Below are positions 17,847 through 25,484 of a stretch of DNA of 64,000 nucleotides, in pieces. Made by a program: the position numbers and the translations under genes. The first letter of the stretch is position 1, and every line of letters starts with the position of its first letter. Source of the DNA: Pinibacter soli (GTDB taxonomy: Bacteria > Bacteroidota > Bacteroidia > Chitinophagales > Chitinophagaceae). The stretch lies in NCBI RefSeq assembly GCF_029961145.1, contig NZ_JASBRG010000007.1:2088189-2152188 (forward strand), read 5' to 3'. The notes under the pieces were generated by a model. The model made no database searches. It had not been told where the DNA came from and saw only the letters and a program-made list of their open reading frames with translations.

Positions 17847-17966
17847 AAGATTTGAAAAACGAGATTAGAAATTTGAACCGTGAACGGAAAATGGTGAAAC
17901 GTGACTGCGACATACCACGTGATAATGCAGCTCGCTCATTGTCAAATCTTCAAATTTTCAAATTCC
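17847..17966. repeat. inverted repeat, TTGAAAA/GTGAACG type
   Basis: AAGATTTGA at 17847-17855 is matched by TCAAATCTT at 17942-17950, with further degenerate TTTGA and TCAAA units on each side. The centre carries GTGAACGG and GGTGAAACGTGA, units that recur in the sucA-sucB element, and GCAGCTCGC, shared with the element at 43752-43837. Confidence 0.5.
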
Positions 17967-18031
17967 TCCCCCTGTAACCTTAAAACTGCAATCATCGTCA
18001 TATCTTCGATTTTTATAATAAACACAACATA

Positions 18032-18757
18032 ATGAAACACTTAGCATTCCTGTTCTTAGCTGTTCTTATCGTAGCTTCTTCCTGCAATTTTGTGGGAGGC
18101 AAGCGGGTACCAGGAAATGGCAATGTAACCACTTCTGAAAAAACAGTCCCCCCTTTTACCCAAGTTGAGCAAAAAGGCTCATTTGATGTGTATGTTTCTA
18201 CCGGCAGTACGTATTCGGTGAAAATTGAAGCAGAAGACAATTTGCTTCCTTATATTGAAACCACTGTAAATAATGGCAAACTGGAAATAAATACTAAACA
18301 CGATTTTTGGCTCCGCCCAACGAAAGGCCTGAAGGTCTATATAACTGCTCCTACTTTTTCTGCAATCCGTTCTTATGGCAGCGGCAATATTACCAGTCAA
18401 AATACAATCTATGATTCTTCTAAAATTGAACTATCGGTTAGCGGCAGTGCAGATATCAAAGCAACTGTTGATGCCCCCGAAGTACAATCCGAAGTTACCG
18501 GCAGCGGCGATGCGAACCTGGTTGGACAAACAAGAAAATTTAATGGCAATGTGAGAGGCAGCGGCAATATCAATGCATTTGAACTGAAAGCTGAAGAGGC
18601 GAAGGTTGAAATTTCCGGTAGTGGAAATGCGAACTTATTTGCAAGTGTGAAACTGGATGTTACCGTAAACGGTAGCGGCGACGTGAGTTACAAAGGCAAC
18701 GCTCCTCAGGTAAAAAGCAATATGCACGGGAGCGGCAGTTTGAAGAAACTGGAGTAA
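18032..18757 (+). CDS. GIN-domain (DUF2807) lipoprotein
   Basis: 241 residues. Lipoprotein signal with lipobox ASSC and Cys18. From about residue 40 the head GIN domain (DUF2807) is recognisable: PPFTQVEQKGSFDVYVSTG, then a right-handed beta-helix-like series of Ser-Gly-Ser-Gly strands (YGSGNIT, VSGSADIKA, VTGSGDANLVG, VRGSGNINAF, ISGSGNANLFA, VNGSGDVSY, MHGSGSLKKLE). These domains are common in Bacteroidota envelope proteins and are thought to be adhesive or protease-related, without a defined activity. Monocistronic with a long hairpin downstream. Confidence 0.85.
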   Translation: MKHLAFLFLAVLIVASSCNFVGGKRVPGNGNVTTSEKTVPPFTQVEQKGSFDVYVSTGSTYSVKIEAEDNLLPYIETTVNNGKLEINTKHDFWLRPTKGLKVYITAPTFSAIRSYGSGNITSQNTIYDSSKIELSVSGSADIKATVDAPEVQSEVTGSGDANLVGQTRKFNGNVRGSGNINAFELKAEEAKVEISGSGNANLFASVKLDVTVNGSGDVSYKGNAPQVKSNMHGSGSLKKLE

Positions 18758-18763
18758 AACTCA

Positions 18764-18985
18764 GGAATTAGAAATTAGAAGTTAGGAATTAGGAATTGCT
18801 TGCCGATTGTTTGAGTAGTTGGGAAACTTGCGGCATCCTTAGTTCACTGGCAGCTAAAAAAGGCTTCGATAATCTCGGTTGAGATTGTCGAAGCCTTTGC
18901 TTTTTAAAAATAGCAATTCATTTATTTTGGTGCGATAGCCCACACTTACATCCCACCCTTCTAATTCCTAATTCCTAATTCCTAA
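18764..18985. repeat. inverted repeat, GAATTAG type, overlapping a gene end
   Basis: Five GAATTAG-like units at 18764-18797 face complementary CTAATTC units at 18961-18985. The right arm contains the stop codon and last codons (LGIRN) of the collagen-like gene at 18968. The terminator at 18859-18898 lies within the enclosed segment. Confidence 0.7.
18859..18898. terminator. long bidirectional terminator hairpin
   Basis: 18-bp arms with a single G-T pair (18859-18876 and 18881-18898; GGCTTCGA facing TCGAAGCC) and a 4-base loop. T-rich on the plus side and A-rich before it, so it can terminate both the GIN gene and the convergent collagen-like gene. Confidence 0.85.
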
Positions 18986-19582
18986 ATAACTCTTCGCCTC
19001 TGCATAATTGTTCCAATCAATTTTGCTTGTACTTTGATCTTTGACACCTCCTGGAATCAGTACGTACCGGAACTGGTACGATTTGTTCGGATTCGGCGAA
19101 TAGCTGATGGTACTGATATCCTTGTTTGCTTTGATGGTAATGGTTTGTTCATAAAAAGAGAGCACCGCCTTTATGGTGCCGTCATCAAATGGAAGCGGAT
19201 ATACGGTGGTGATTTCTGTTTCAGGATCATACTCATTCATGTAAACCTTTACTTCACCCGTGTTTACAATAGCCGAGCTGAGTTTGGGTGCAGCAATTTG
19301 TGCAAAATAACCGGTGGTATCAAGTAAGGATGGATCCTTAGGATCTTTTACAGTGGTTGGCTGAAAGCCTATGTCAAGCCATGCTGAATAAATTACATTG
19401 GCAGTACCGGTATCTCCTTTACTTCCTGTGGAACCGTCTTTGCCATCCTTGCCGTTGGCGCCCGTTGCTCCGGTAGGACCTGTTGGGCCCGTAGGACCAG
19501 CCGGACCTGCATCGCCTTTCTGGCAGGAGTATACAAGCAATGAGAAGGCTAACAATAGCCCGAAGAATGAATAGCTTTTCAT
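18968..19582 (-). CDS. collagen-like repeat lipoprotein, copy 1
   Basis: 204 residues. The signal ends at lipobox VYSC with Cys20. Thirteen consecutive Gly-X-Y triplets follow immediately (about 23-61: GDAGPAGPTGPTGPTG, GKDGKDGSTGSKGDTG), then a compact beta-rich domain to the end. Conserved points shared with the neighbour at 19952: VIYSxW after the collagen stretch, GEVKVY, YRYVLIPGGVK and SKIDWNNYAxxKSYL. Function unknown; collagen-like stretches make rigid surface stalks. The last residues LGIRN are encoded by an intergenic repeat arm, so the C-terminus may have been altered by repeat insertion. Confidence 0.85.
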   Translation of the reverse strand: MKSYSFFGLLLAFSLLVYSCQKGDAGPAGPTGPTGPTGATGANGKDGKDGSTGSKGDTGTANVIYSAWLDIGFQPTTVKDPKDPSLLDTTGYFAQIAAPKLSSAIVNTGEVKVYMNEYDPETEITTVYPLPFDDGTIKAVLSFYEQTITIKANKDISTISYSPNPNKSYQFRYVLIPGGVKDQSTSKIDWNNYAEAKSYLGIRN

Positions 19583-19951
19583 AGTGTTACGATTTGGATT
19601 TTTAACCAGGTATTTTTCAATCTGCGGCCAAAATAGCTAAATATCCGTCCAGTGCCAATGCCGGCAAAACAGGGCGTAGTTTCTGCCTGCGTTTTACCAA
19701 ATCCCCTGGAACTCAATAACTGTAATGGTTTTCAATGCCGAAGCAAGTAGTGTCTGTGCAGCGGGACCACTATTCGTTTTGACTCGAAGTAATTGCACGA
19801 ATAAAAAAGGGGTACTAACACCAATGCCACTTTCAGTATTTACTGTCGACTATCGTAGTAGGCCGACCCCAACAAGAAAGGCTACTAACTCACAACAAAA
19901 AAAGGGAAGCAATTATGCCTCCCTTCAAATATGTATGATAACCGAGATTGA
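19583..19951. other. intergenic region between collagen-like paralogues
   Basis: No gene seen. Apart from the terminator at 19896-19923 nothing recognisable; the stretch 19690-19890 is mixed-composition sequence with no consistent reading frame. Confidence 0.5.
19896..19923 (-). terminator. intrinsic terminator
   Basis: On the minus strand GGGAGGC (19923-19917) pairs with GCTTCCC (19910-19904, one G-T pair), followed by seven T. It lies 29 bases beyond the stop of the gene at 19952. Confidence 0.8.
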
Positions 19952-20527
19952 TTAGTTCTCCAAATGTAAATAACTTTTTACCTGAGCGTAGTTGTTCCAA
20001 TCTATTTTGCTTGTAGTTTTTACGCCTCCAGGGATCAACACGTAACGGTATTGGTAATATTTTTTATTCCAGGGCGTTGTATAAGTTGAAGGATTGGAAA
20101 TGCCATAGTCAAGTATACCGTTTAAAGCCAATGTAATTTTACCAACTTGAAAAATAGGCAAAATATTAAAGTAATAGTCAACGTTACTAGCATCTGTACC
20201 TGCATACAAATTACTTACAGGCAAAGGGACCACTGATAATGTATCTGAGCCTCTAAGGTTCCAATATACTTTCACTTCACCTTTGGTAATGATATCTGAA
20301 GTTAATTGCGCAGCAGTTATTGTGCCTGAGTAAGTCGAACTGCTGTAAGTAACGTCGATCCAATCAGAATAGATAACGTTAGCAGTACCAGCAGCACCAG
20401 CAGGGCCAGCAGGACCGGCAGGACCAGTTGCACCGGCAGGACCGGCAGGACCCGCGTCACCTTTTTGACATGATACCGCAAATATGGAGGCCGCTACAAC
20501 CAGGGCCAGAAGCTTAATTTTTCTCAT
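19952..20527 (-). CDS. collagen-like repeat lipoprotein, copy 2
   Basis: 191 residues from the ATG at 20527; an in-frame TTG three codons upstream is less likely. Lipobox AVSC gives Cys20. Nine Gly-X-Y triplets rich in GPA follow, four fewer than copy 1, then the same type of C-terminal domain (VIYSDWIDV, GEVKVYW, YQYRYVLIPGGVK, SKIDWNNYAQVKSYL). The two genes are tandem paralogues with separate terminators, so separately transcribed. The motif ACGTAAGGGTTA lies 116 bases upstream and is shared with the FecIR-linked susC, suggesting possible co-regulation. Probable surface lipoprotein of unknown role. Confidence 0.85.
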   Translation of the reverse strand: MRKIKLLALVVAASIFAVSCQKGDAGPAGPAGATGPAGPAGPAGAAGTANVIYSDWIDVTYSSSTYSGTITAAQLTSDIITKGEVKVYWNLRGSDTLSVVPLPVSNLYAGTDASNVDYYFNILPIFQVGKITLALNGILDYGISNPSTYTTPWNKKYYQYRYVLIPGGVKTTSKIDWNNYAQVKSYLHLEN

Positions 20528-20642
20528 AACGATCAATTTTGTAATGTGAATAATAGTTGATTAAGTATTAAGATTTAAATTTAAACAAACATTTGTTGTG
20601 TCACTAATATTGACTGAAAAACAGGTATTTACCACTAGAAAA

Positions 20643-20654
20643 ACGTAAGGGTTA
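20643..20654 (-). promoter_or_regulatory. putative ECF-sigma promoter element upstream of collagen-like gene
   Basis: ACGTAAGGGTTA on plus, TAACCCTTACGT in the gene's direction, followed by a T run. The same 12-mer, with A/G at one position, lies at 29270-29281 upstream of susC, at a similar distance (about 100-120 bases) from the start codon. Confidence 0.4.
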
Positions 20655-20856
20655 TTGCCATCTAAATCAAACTGTTAATCCTTAAAAATTCTGTAACGAA
20701 AACACCGCAATTTTATTTCCTTTCTTCTAAATTTTTAGAACAAAAAAGAAAGGGCGAAACCCCTTACAGACAAAAACTCTCCCCGTTTAACTAAAAATAA
20801 CTTTTTAACCGTTTTAGTTCCGCTCTGCAATCACACGCTCTGTATATTCTAAAAAA

Positions 20857-20883
20857 CAAGGACATTGTAGAAACAATCCCTTG
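20857..20883. repeat. 27-bp palindromic direct repeat, copy 1
   Basis: Imperfect palindrome bounded by CAAGG and CCTTG with inner CATTGT and ACAAT. It is identical to 21123-21149 except for one A/G change in the centre. Confidence 0.7.
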
Positions 20884-21122
20884 GGTCTAAACTTAATGCT
20901 TAAGGAAAATTTTTAAGCCAGTTTATTGACAATAGCTTCTAAAAAAACGTGAATGAAATATTCTTACTATCTGGCTAATTGTTTTGATCACTCATAGCGA
21001 TAAACACTCAGCTATCTATTTTGTTCGTATCAATTCGTTAAGGCGCTATAATTGTGTATCACCTTTCCTTTTCACAGACATTTTTTTCTTTTGGGTGACG
21101 CCTGAAACTTTCTTTCAAAAGG

Positions 21123-21149
21123 CAAGGACATTGTGGAAACAATCCCTTG
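21123..21149. repeat. 27-bp palindromic direct repeat, copy 2
   Basis: Same sequence and orientation as 20857-20883 with one substitution, 266 bases away. Both are preceded by a short A-rich stretch. Confidence 0.7.
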
Positions 21150-21179
21150 AATTAGTCACCATGAGAAAACAGATTTTAG

Positions 21180-21270
21180 AAAGTTGAAAGTTGAAAATTA
21201 TTAGACCCGGAAGTAGACTCCGTCAGAGAGTTCAACAACTTTCAATTTTCAACTTTCAATTTTCAATTCC
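21180..21270. repeat. inverted repeat, TTGAAAA type
   Basis: Left arm of GTTGAAA units (21180-21202) faces a right arm of repeated TTTCAA units (21234-21270) across about 30 bases. It lies in the gene-poor region, not at a gene end. Confidence 0.6.
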
Positions 21271-21733
21271 CCGCGGGTTTGGGTAGGACTTTAAATGGTT
21301 TGCAGAATATTTTCTGCGCCTGTTACGGACTTTAACAAGCATTGCTCTAAGCCCCTCCCCCGCAACTGAACTATTCTTTTATTCGATGTTTGCTGTAAAT
21401 ATCTTTTTCCGGAAAACTCCCTCGCCAAGAAACTTTGCATCGTTACGATCAATTTGTTTTGCAGATCATACACCGGATAAATAAGGGAAGAACCATGTTG
21501 AACTAAGGATCAGAAAGTAATTCCAACCTGGTAATTAGCAGATACAGCAAGCCAATCGTTTACACAGCAACTTGCTGTTTATATTTTTCATGATAAAAGT
21601 TCAATGGTGTTGCTTACAAACCATCGAATAATTGAATAACTGAATAATCCTGTGTTCTCAACTTTGAGATTCATTTGGATTATTCAGTTATTCAATTGTT
21701 CAATGGTCAATTATTCAGTCATTCAATTATTCA

Positions 21734-23038
21734 TCACTGCACCCAATACCATCGCACCCACGTCTTGGCATCTTTCACGCCAACCATGTCAATAGTGGTT
21801 GAGCTGATCTGGATAAAGTAGAAACCTTGCGGTTCAGTAAGTGCTGCGGTTGTTTGCTTAACATAAACAGGCGCATTGGTGGGGTCAGGTTTGTATGTTT
21901 TAAAAATTGCTTTTCCATCTGAAGTGAACGTAGGTACAAAGCTGCTGCTGGTAGGAACAATTAACGAATTGTTGCTAACTGCTGCATATGCCATCCAGTC
22001 CCAGTAAGTTGTTTTCGTAATGGTGTCATACGCCGGTAAGTAAGCACAATAGTAGAATCCTGGTATTGATGCCTGCAGGTTGAAAGCATCCTCCACACCA
22101 TTTTGATGAAAACCAAGATTAGCCCAGTAACCTTGTTGTATTTTATACAACCACCAGTTTGTTGCGCCGTTTTTATTCACCACTACCGGAACAGCATTTT
22201 CTGCAATTGTTGAAGGCGAAGTGCCATTAAGGCTGAAATTGATTTTCTTTCCGGTTGCATCCCAACTCATATTCGTCATTGTAGAAACAGTGGTTGTGCC
22301 GACTTTTAAAGGAGTTGTAAGAACTATCCCTTGAGGGTTATAAACAAATGAGGAAACATTTAGAGTTCTGATACCACTTGTGTTATAAGTATAAAACGCG
22401 ATCTGACGACCATAGTGATCATAATCCACGTCCACATTTGTCCCACCGACACTTGATCTTTTGAAGTATGTAAGAAACTCACCTATATGCATCATTGACA
22501 GCGCGTTTTTCCAGTTGCCTTTAATCCAGTCATCAGCTTCTTGTTTTGAAGCTTTGATCAGATTCAAAGTGGTTCCGTTTTGTCTTCCTTTCAATTTGAT
22601 CGTATCACCCACCATTGTATCAAATGCAAATTCAAAATCTGCCTGAAGCCCAACACCTGCATCACCGCCATTTACATATGGATTAGGGTCTGACAGCAAG
22701 TGCAAATAAGAGTAAGTGTCGAAGATCAAAGCGGGCTGCTGCAGTGCTTTAATGCGGTAGCTGCTCTCACGTGCAGATGTTGTTGATGTATCAAAATCTG
22801 AGTACATCACAACGCGGTTCTGATTATTGAAAGTAAAATAGAAATTAAAGTCCTGGCCGGTACCTGTGTGGTACAATGCCTTCCAACCATTTGCAGAGCT
22901 AAGGATGTTAGTCTGCCATTGTGCCAAAGCTGCGTTGATCCTTTCATCAGGCGTTTGATTAAACACTGATTTCTCTTCTTTCTGGCAGGAAGAAAGCACC
23001 GCCGCTACCACAAAAAGATATAAAAGAATTTTTTTCAT
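21734..23038 (-). CDS. DUF4302 lipoprotein of the SusCD-metallohydrolase locus
   Basis: 434 residues from the ATG at 23038; the upstream TTG would add six residues ahead of a clear lipoprotein signal, so it is rejected. Lipobox VLSSC with Cys18. The N-terminal part (RINAALAQWQTNILSSANGWKALYHTGTGQDFNFYFTFNNQNRVVMYSDF) is characteristic of DUF4302, a Bacteroidota lipoprotein family found next to SusC/SusD and HExxH lipoproteins. WIKGNWKNALS precedes the second half. Probably surface-exposed; likely participates in substrate binding. Last gene of the locus, 32 bases after the metallohydrolase. Confidence 0.8.
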   Translation of the reverse strand: MKKILLYLFVVAAVLSSCQKEEKSVFNQTPDERINAALAQWQTNILSSANGWKALYHTGTGQDFNFYFTFNNQNRVVMYSDFDTSTTSARESSYRIKALQQPALIFDTYSYLHLLSDPNPYVNGGDAGVGLQADFEFAFDTMVGDTIKLKGRQNGTTLNLIKASKQEADDWIKGNWKNALSMMHIGEFLTYFKRSSVGGTNVDVDYDHYGRQIAFYTYNTSGIRTLNVSSFVYNPQGIVLTTPLKVGTTTVSTMTNMSWDATGKKINFSLNGTSPSTIAENAVPVVVNKNGATNWWLYKIQQGYWANLGFHQNGVEDAFNLQASIPGFYYCAYLPAYDTITKTTYWDWMAYAAVSNNSLIVPTSSSFVPTFTSDGKAIFKTYKPDPTNAPVYVKQTTAALTEPQGFYFIQISSTTIDMVGVKDAKTWVRWYWVQ

Positions 23039-23070
23039 TTTTATTGATTGATTCAATTAATTAAATGCGT

Positions 23071-23982
23071 TTAGTAAAGTAATGCTTCAACAGACGCTCT
23101 CGTTCTCTTTTGTAAACTATAGAAATCAATTCCCCAGATGTCTTTGTAATAGTTTACTATCATTGATTCTTTTTGCCTCAATCTTGCCTGCGCTGTTGCC
23201 GCCGTAGTGCCATTGTCACTCGTACCATGAATGCTGTTCACCAACCTGTCGAAACCGTCATGTCCTTCAATCAACAATATAGCAATCGTTTCTACCCAGT
23301 CATCATCCGTACCATTCATTGCATAGGATGTTACAAATCCTTCTTTCTGTGCTATAGAATCTTCAATATTGTTCCAGTTGGCAGTGTACTGCCCAACGCA
23401 GATCTTTTTAAACTCCTGTGGATACATGATGTTTTGGTGCAAAATGTGACCAAACTCGTGTTCGATAGTGTGCATCTTCATCTTAACTCCATCAGAGTCA
23501 TTTGCCGCTTTGTAACCGGGCATTCCTTTTATGTTGAAATCATTCAGTCCAAAAATTTCGATACGGCGTCCGCCTTCTGCCTGGCCAAGTGTGATTGAAC
23601 CATTTGTATTGTATTGTACACTACCTACCAGTACAAAGAATTTAGGGCAATATTTTTTGAAGAACAAAGCACCTGCTTCTGCTATGTAGTTATCTATCCA
23701 TACTGATTTAATGGATTGCATCAGCGGAATTACTTTTTCCTCTTTTGGGGGCACCAGGTGTTTGTTCAGGTCCAGCTCAGATTGATCCCATTTGTACTTT
23801 ACGGAAATGTTGTACGGATCAACATAGTTCTGCAGTACCCAGTTATCAATTGGGCCGTTAACCCATGTATCACCACCCAGCCCGGTAATTGTGTCCGGAT
23901 CGGGTAAAGTATCTTTTTTTGTGCAGGAAGTCATTGCAACTGCTGCAATCAAAAAAAACAGGCTGTATTTTAATAGTTTCAT
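23071..23982 (-). CDS. substrate import-associated zinc metallohydrolase lipoprotein
   Basis: 303 residues. Lipobox MTSC with Cys20. The zinc site HEFGHILH lies at 175-182: His175 and His179 ligands and catalytic Glu176 of HExxH, with His182 as a further possible ligand. This matches the HExxH lipoprotein family that accompanies SusC/SusD pairs (TIGR04549-type). Family logic suggests a surface metallopeptidase or amidohydrolase that trims the substrate before import. It lies between susD (34 bases) and the DUF4302 gene in one apparent operon. The real substrate is unknown. Confidence 0.85.
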   Translation of the reverse strand: MKLLKYSLFFLIAAVAMTSCTKKDTLPDPDTITGLGGDTWVNGPIDNWVLQNYVDPYNISVKYKWDQSELDLNKHLVPPKEEKVIPLMQSIKSVWIDNYIAEAGALFFKKYCPKFFVLVGSVQYNTNGSITLGQAEGGRRIEIFGLNDFNIKGMPGYKAANDSDGVKMKMHTIEHEFGHILHQNIMYPQEFKKICVGQYTANWNNIEDSIAQKEGFVTSYAMNGTDDDWVETIAILLIEGHDGFDRLVNSIHGTSDNGTTAATAQARLRQKESMIVNYYKDIWGIDFYSLQKRTRASVEALLY

Positions 23983-24016
23983 AATAAAGCGCTTATTAAG
24001 TTTCTTAAGTTAAGGT

Positions 24017-25471
24017 TTAGCGTGGATTAGGCTGCAATCCTGAAATAGATGTTGATTGCGGTATCTGGAACATTCTCATGTTAGCATCAGCTTTCAAAGT
24101 ATCGACTTTGCCAGTATCCGCGTGGGCATGGAAAACCGGTATATTGTATCTCGCAAGGTCAAACCATCTCATGCCTTCCTGTACAAATTCTGCACGTTTA
24201 AAATCCATCAACGCAGCCAGGTACGCAGCCTGGGTATTTGATGTACCGTAATAGTTTTGAAGCTTGCTGGCAGTAACAGCGTGGGTAACCGGATTATAGT
24301 TCTTAATTCTTTTGCTCATATAAGTATTAAGATCTGTTGTTGCAGATGCAAGATCATTTTTCAAAATATAAGCTTCTGCTCTGTTGAACAATGCTTCTTC
24401 AGCAGTGAACAAAGGAACCATTACAAAACCATAACCTGTAGCCGCATTTACTGACACGCGAACGAAGTACTCATTAATCTTTGGCACCATATAGTTCTCT
24501 TCACCGGCTGTGTACGTTTGGTTTGTAAATGCCCATGTACCGCCTGTTGCCGGAGTGCGGAAAACATCATCTTTTGCCGCAGCACTGAACCCAAAGCGTG
24601 AGCTTACAAAGCTTCTCGCCCACCATGACGATGTTTCTACCAGTAGAATGTTTGCATTTTCTGATGCTTTTGCATATCTCGCGAAAAGCTCGTTATAGTT
24701 AAGTTGTAAATAGTCTGTGTTCCATGGACGCAGGTTGTTTACAAAACCCGCAGTACCAAATACAGCCGTAGAGTGCTTGATTACGCTGTCATATTGTTGC
24801 TTGTACAAATAGAATCTTGCCGCAAATGCATGTGCAGCAGCTTTTGTGAAATGGTATTTTGGAACGACATAAGAATTATCATCCAGCAATGGCATACCTG
24901 CCTGCAAATCTTTCTCGATCATTTCATAATCGTATGCCACTGTTTTTCTGTCATATTGTTTGATCACCACTTCCTCTGGTTCTGTAACGTAGGGAACACC
25001 AGGAGTTGTGTTGGTTCCTTTCGCATCGTACCTTTTCGCAAATAGTGTAGTTAACATGAAATGCGAGTAGGCACGTGCAACCAATGCTTCACCTTTTTGG
25101 TGAATATAGTTTTGCGGGTCTGTTGCTGCTACGCAAGCTGCGTATGCGTGGTTAGCGGCAGCGATTGCTGCATAACAGGCGTTCCAGTAAAACTCGGGAG
25201 AATCCTGCTGGTTGTCCTGTACATCTCTAAAGTAATAAGGATCCATTGTTGTGTGGTCTGCGCTACCTTGGCCTTTATCAGTAACGTTATCAGAAATGGA
25301 TTCTGTAAACGCCATGTAGTTAGCCTGCGGATAAGCAGTAGCCAACAATTGTGATACCTTTTCCGGTGTGTCGAGCGTTGTACGGTTGTCGGGTGCTTTC
25401 GCAAGAAATTTGCTACATCCTGCAGTCACCATCAACACACCGGCTATCGCATATATTGATAATTTCTTCAT
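24017..25471 (-). CDS. SusD/RagB-family outer membrane lipoprotein
   Basis: 484 residues from the ATG at 25471, with an A-rich leader and no Shine-Dalgarno; a TTG eight codons upstream is less likely because the signal MKKLSIYAIAGVLMVTAGC starts at this ATG. Cys19 is the lipidation site. SusD features: FLAKAPDNRTTLDTPEKVSQLLATAYP at the N-terminus, the tetratricopeptide-like helices with YWNACYAAIAAANHAYAA and ALVARAYSHFMLTTLFAKRY, and a C-terminal RAEFVQEGMRWFDLARYNIPV segment. It caps the SusC transporter and binds the ligand outside the cell. 13 bases downstream of susC. Confidence 0.93.
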   Translation of the reverse strand: MKKLSIYAIAGVLMVTAGCSKFLAKAPDNRTTLDTPEKVSQLLATAYPQANYMAFTESISDNVTDKGQGSADHTTMDPYYFRDVQDNQQDSPEFYWNACYAAIAAANHAYAACVAATDPQNYIHQKGEALVARAYSHFMLTTLFAKRYDAKGTNTTPGVPYVTEPEEVVIKQYDRKTVAYDYEMIEKDLQAGMPLLDDNSYVVPKYHFTKAAAHAFAARFYLYKQQYDSVIKHSTAVFGTAGFVNNLRPWNTDYLQLNYNELFARYAKASENANILLVETSSWWARSFVSSRFGFSAAAKDDVFRTPATGGTWAFTNQTYTAGEENYMVPKINEYFVRVSVNAATGYGFVMVPLFTAEEALFNRAEAYILKNDLASATTDLNTYMSKRIKNYNPVTHAVTASKLQNYYGTSNTQAAYLAALMDFKRAEFVQEGMRWFDLARYNIPVFHAHADTGKVDTLKADANMRMFQIPQSTSISGLQPNPR

Positions 25472-25484
25472 TGTCTCTTTTTTT

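Larger units (their letters stand above)
20528..21733. other. 1.2-kb gene-poor region
   Basis: No credible gene. The region holds the ACGTARGGGTTA motif, an A-rich segment with a weak AAGGG/CCCTT hairpin near 20745-20762, two copies of a 27-bp palindrome (20857-20883, 21123-21149) and the TTGAAAA-type inverted repeat at 21180-21270. Short open frames here (for example 20984-21187 plus, 21291-21473 minus) have no recognisable features. Confidence 0.6.

Noticed and set aside
18960-18986. Tandem TAATTCC units as a variable-number tandem repeat or phase switch
   Set aside because: Units are imperfect and lie at the stop codon, where slippage would not switch the gene on or off. Treated as repeat-arm sequence instead.
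20857-21149. A minimal CRISPR array
   Set aside because: Only two repeats, 239 bases between them, and no cas genes in the window.
20984-21187. A 67-codon frame in the gene-poor region
   Set aside because: It runs through one copy of the 27-bp palindrome and into the TTGAAA repeat; no recognisable family or start context.
21291-21473. A 60-codon minus-strand frame in the gene-poor region
   Set aside because: I considered a transposase or toxin remnant but saw no motif to support it.
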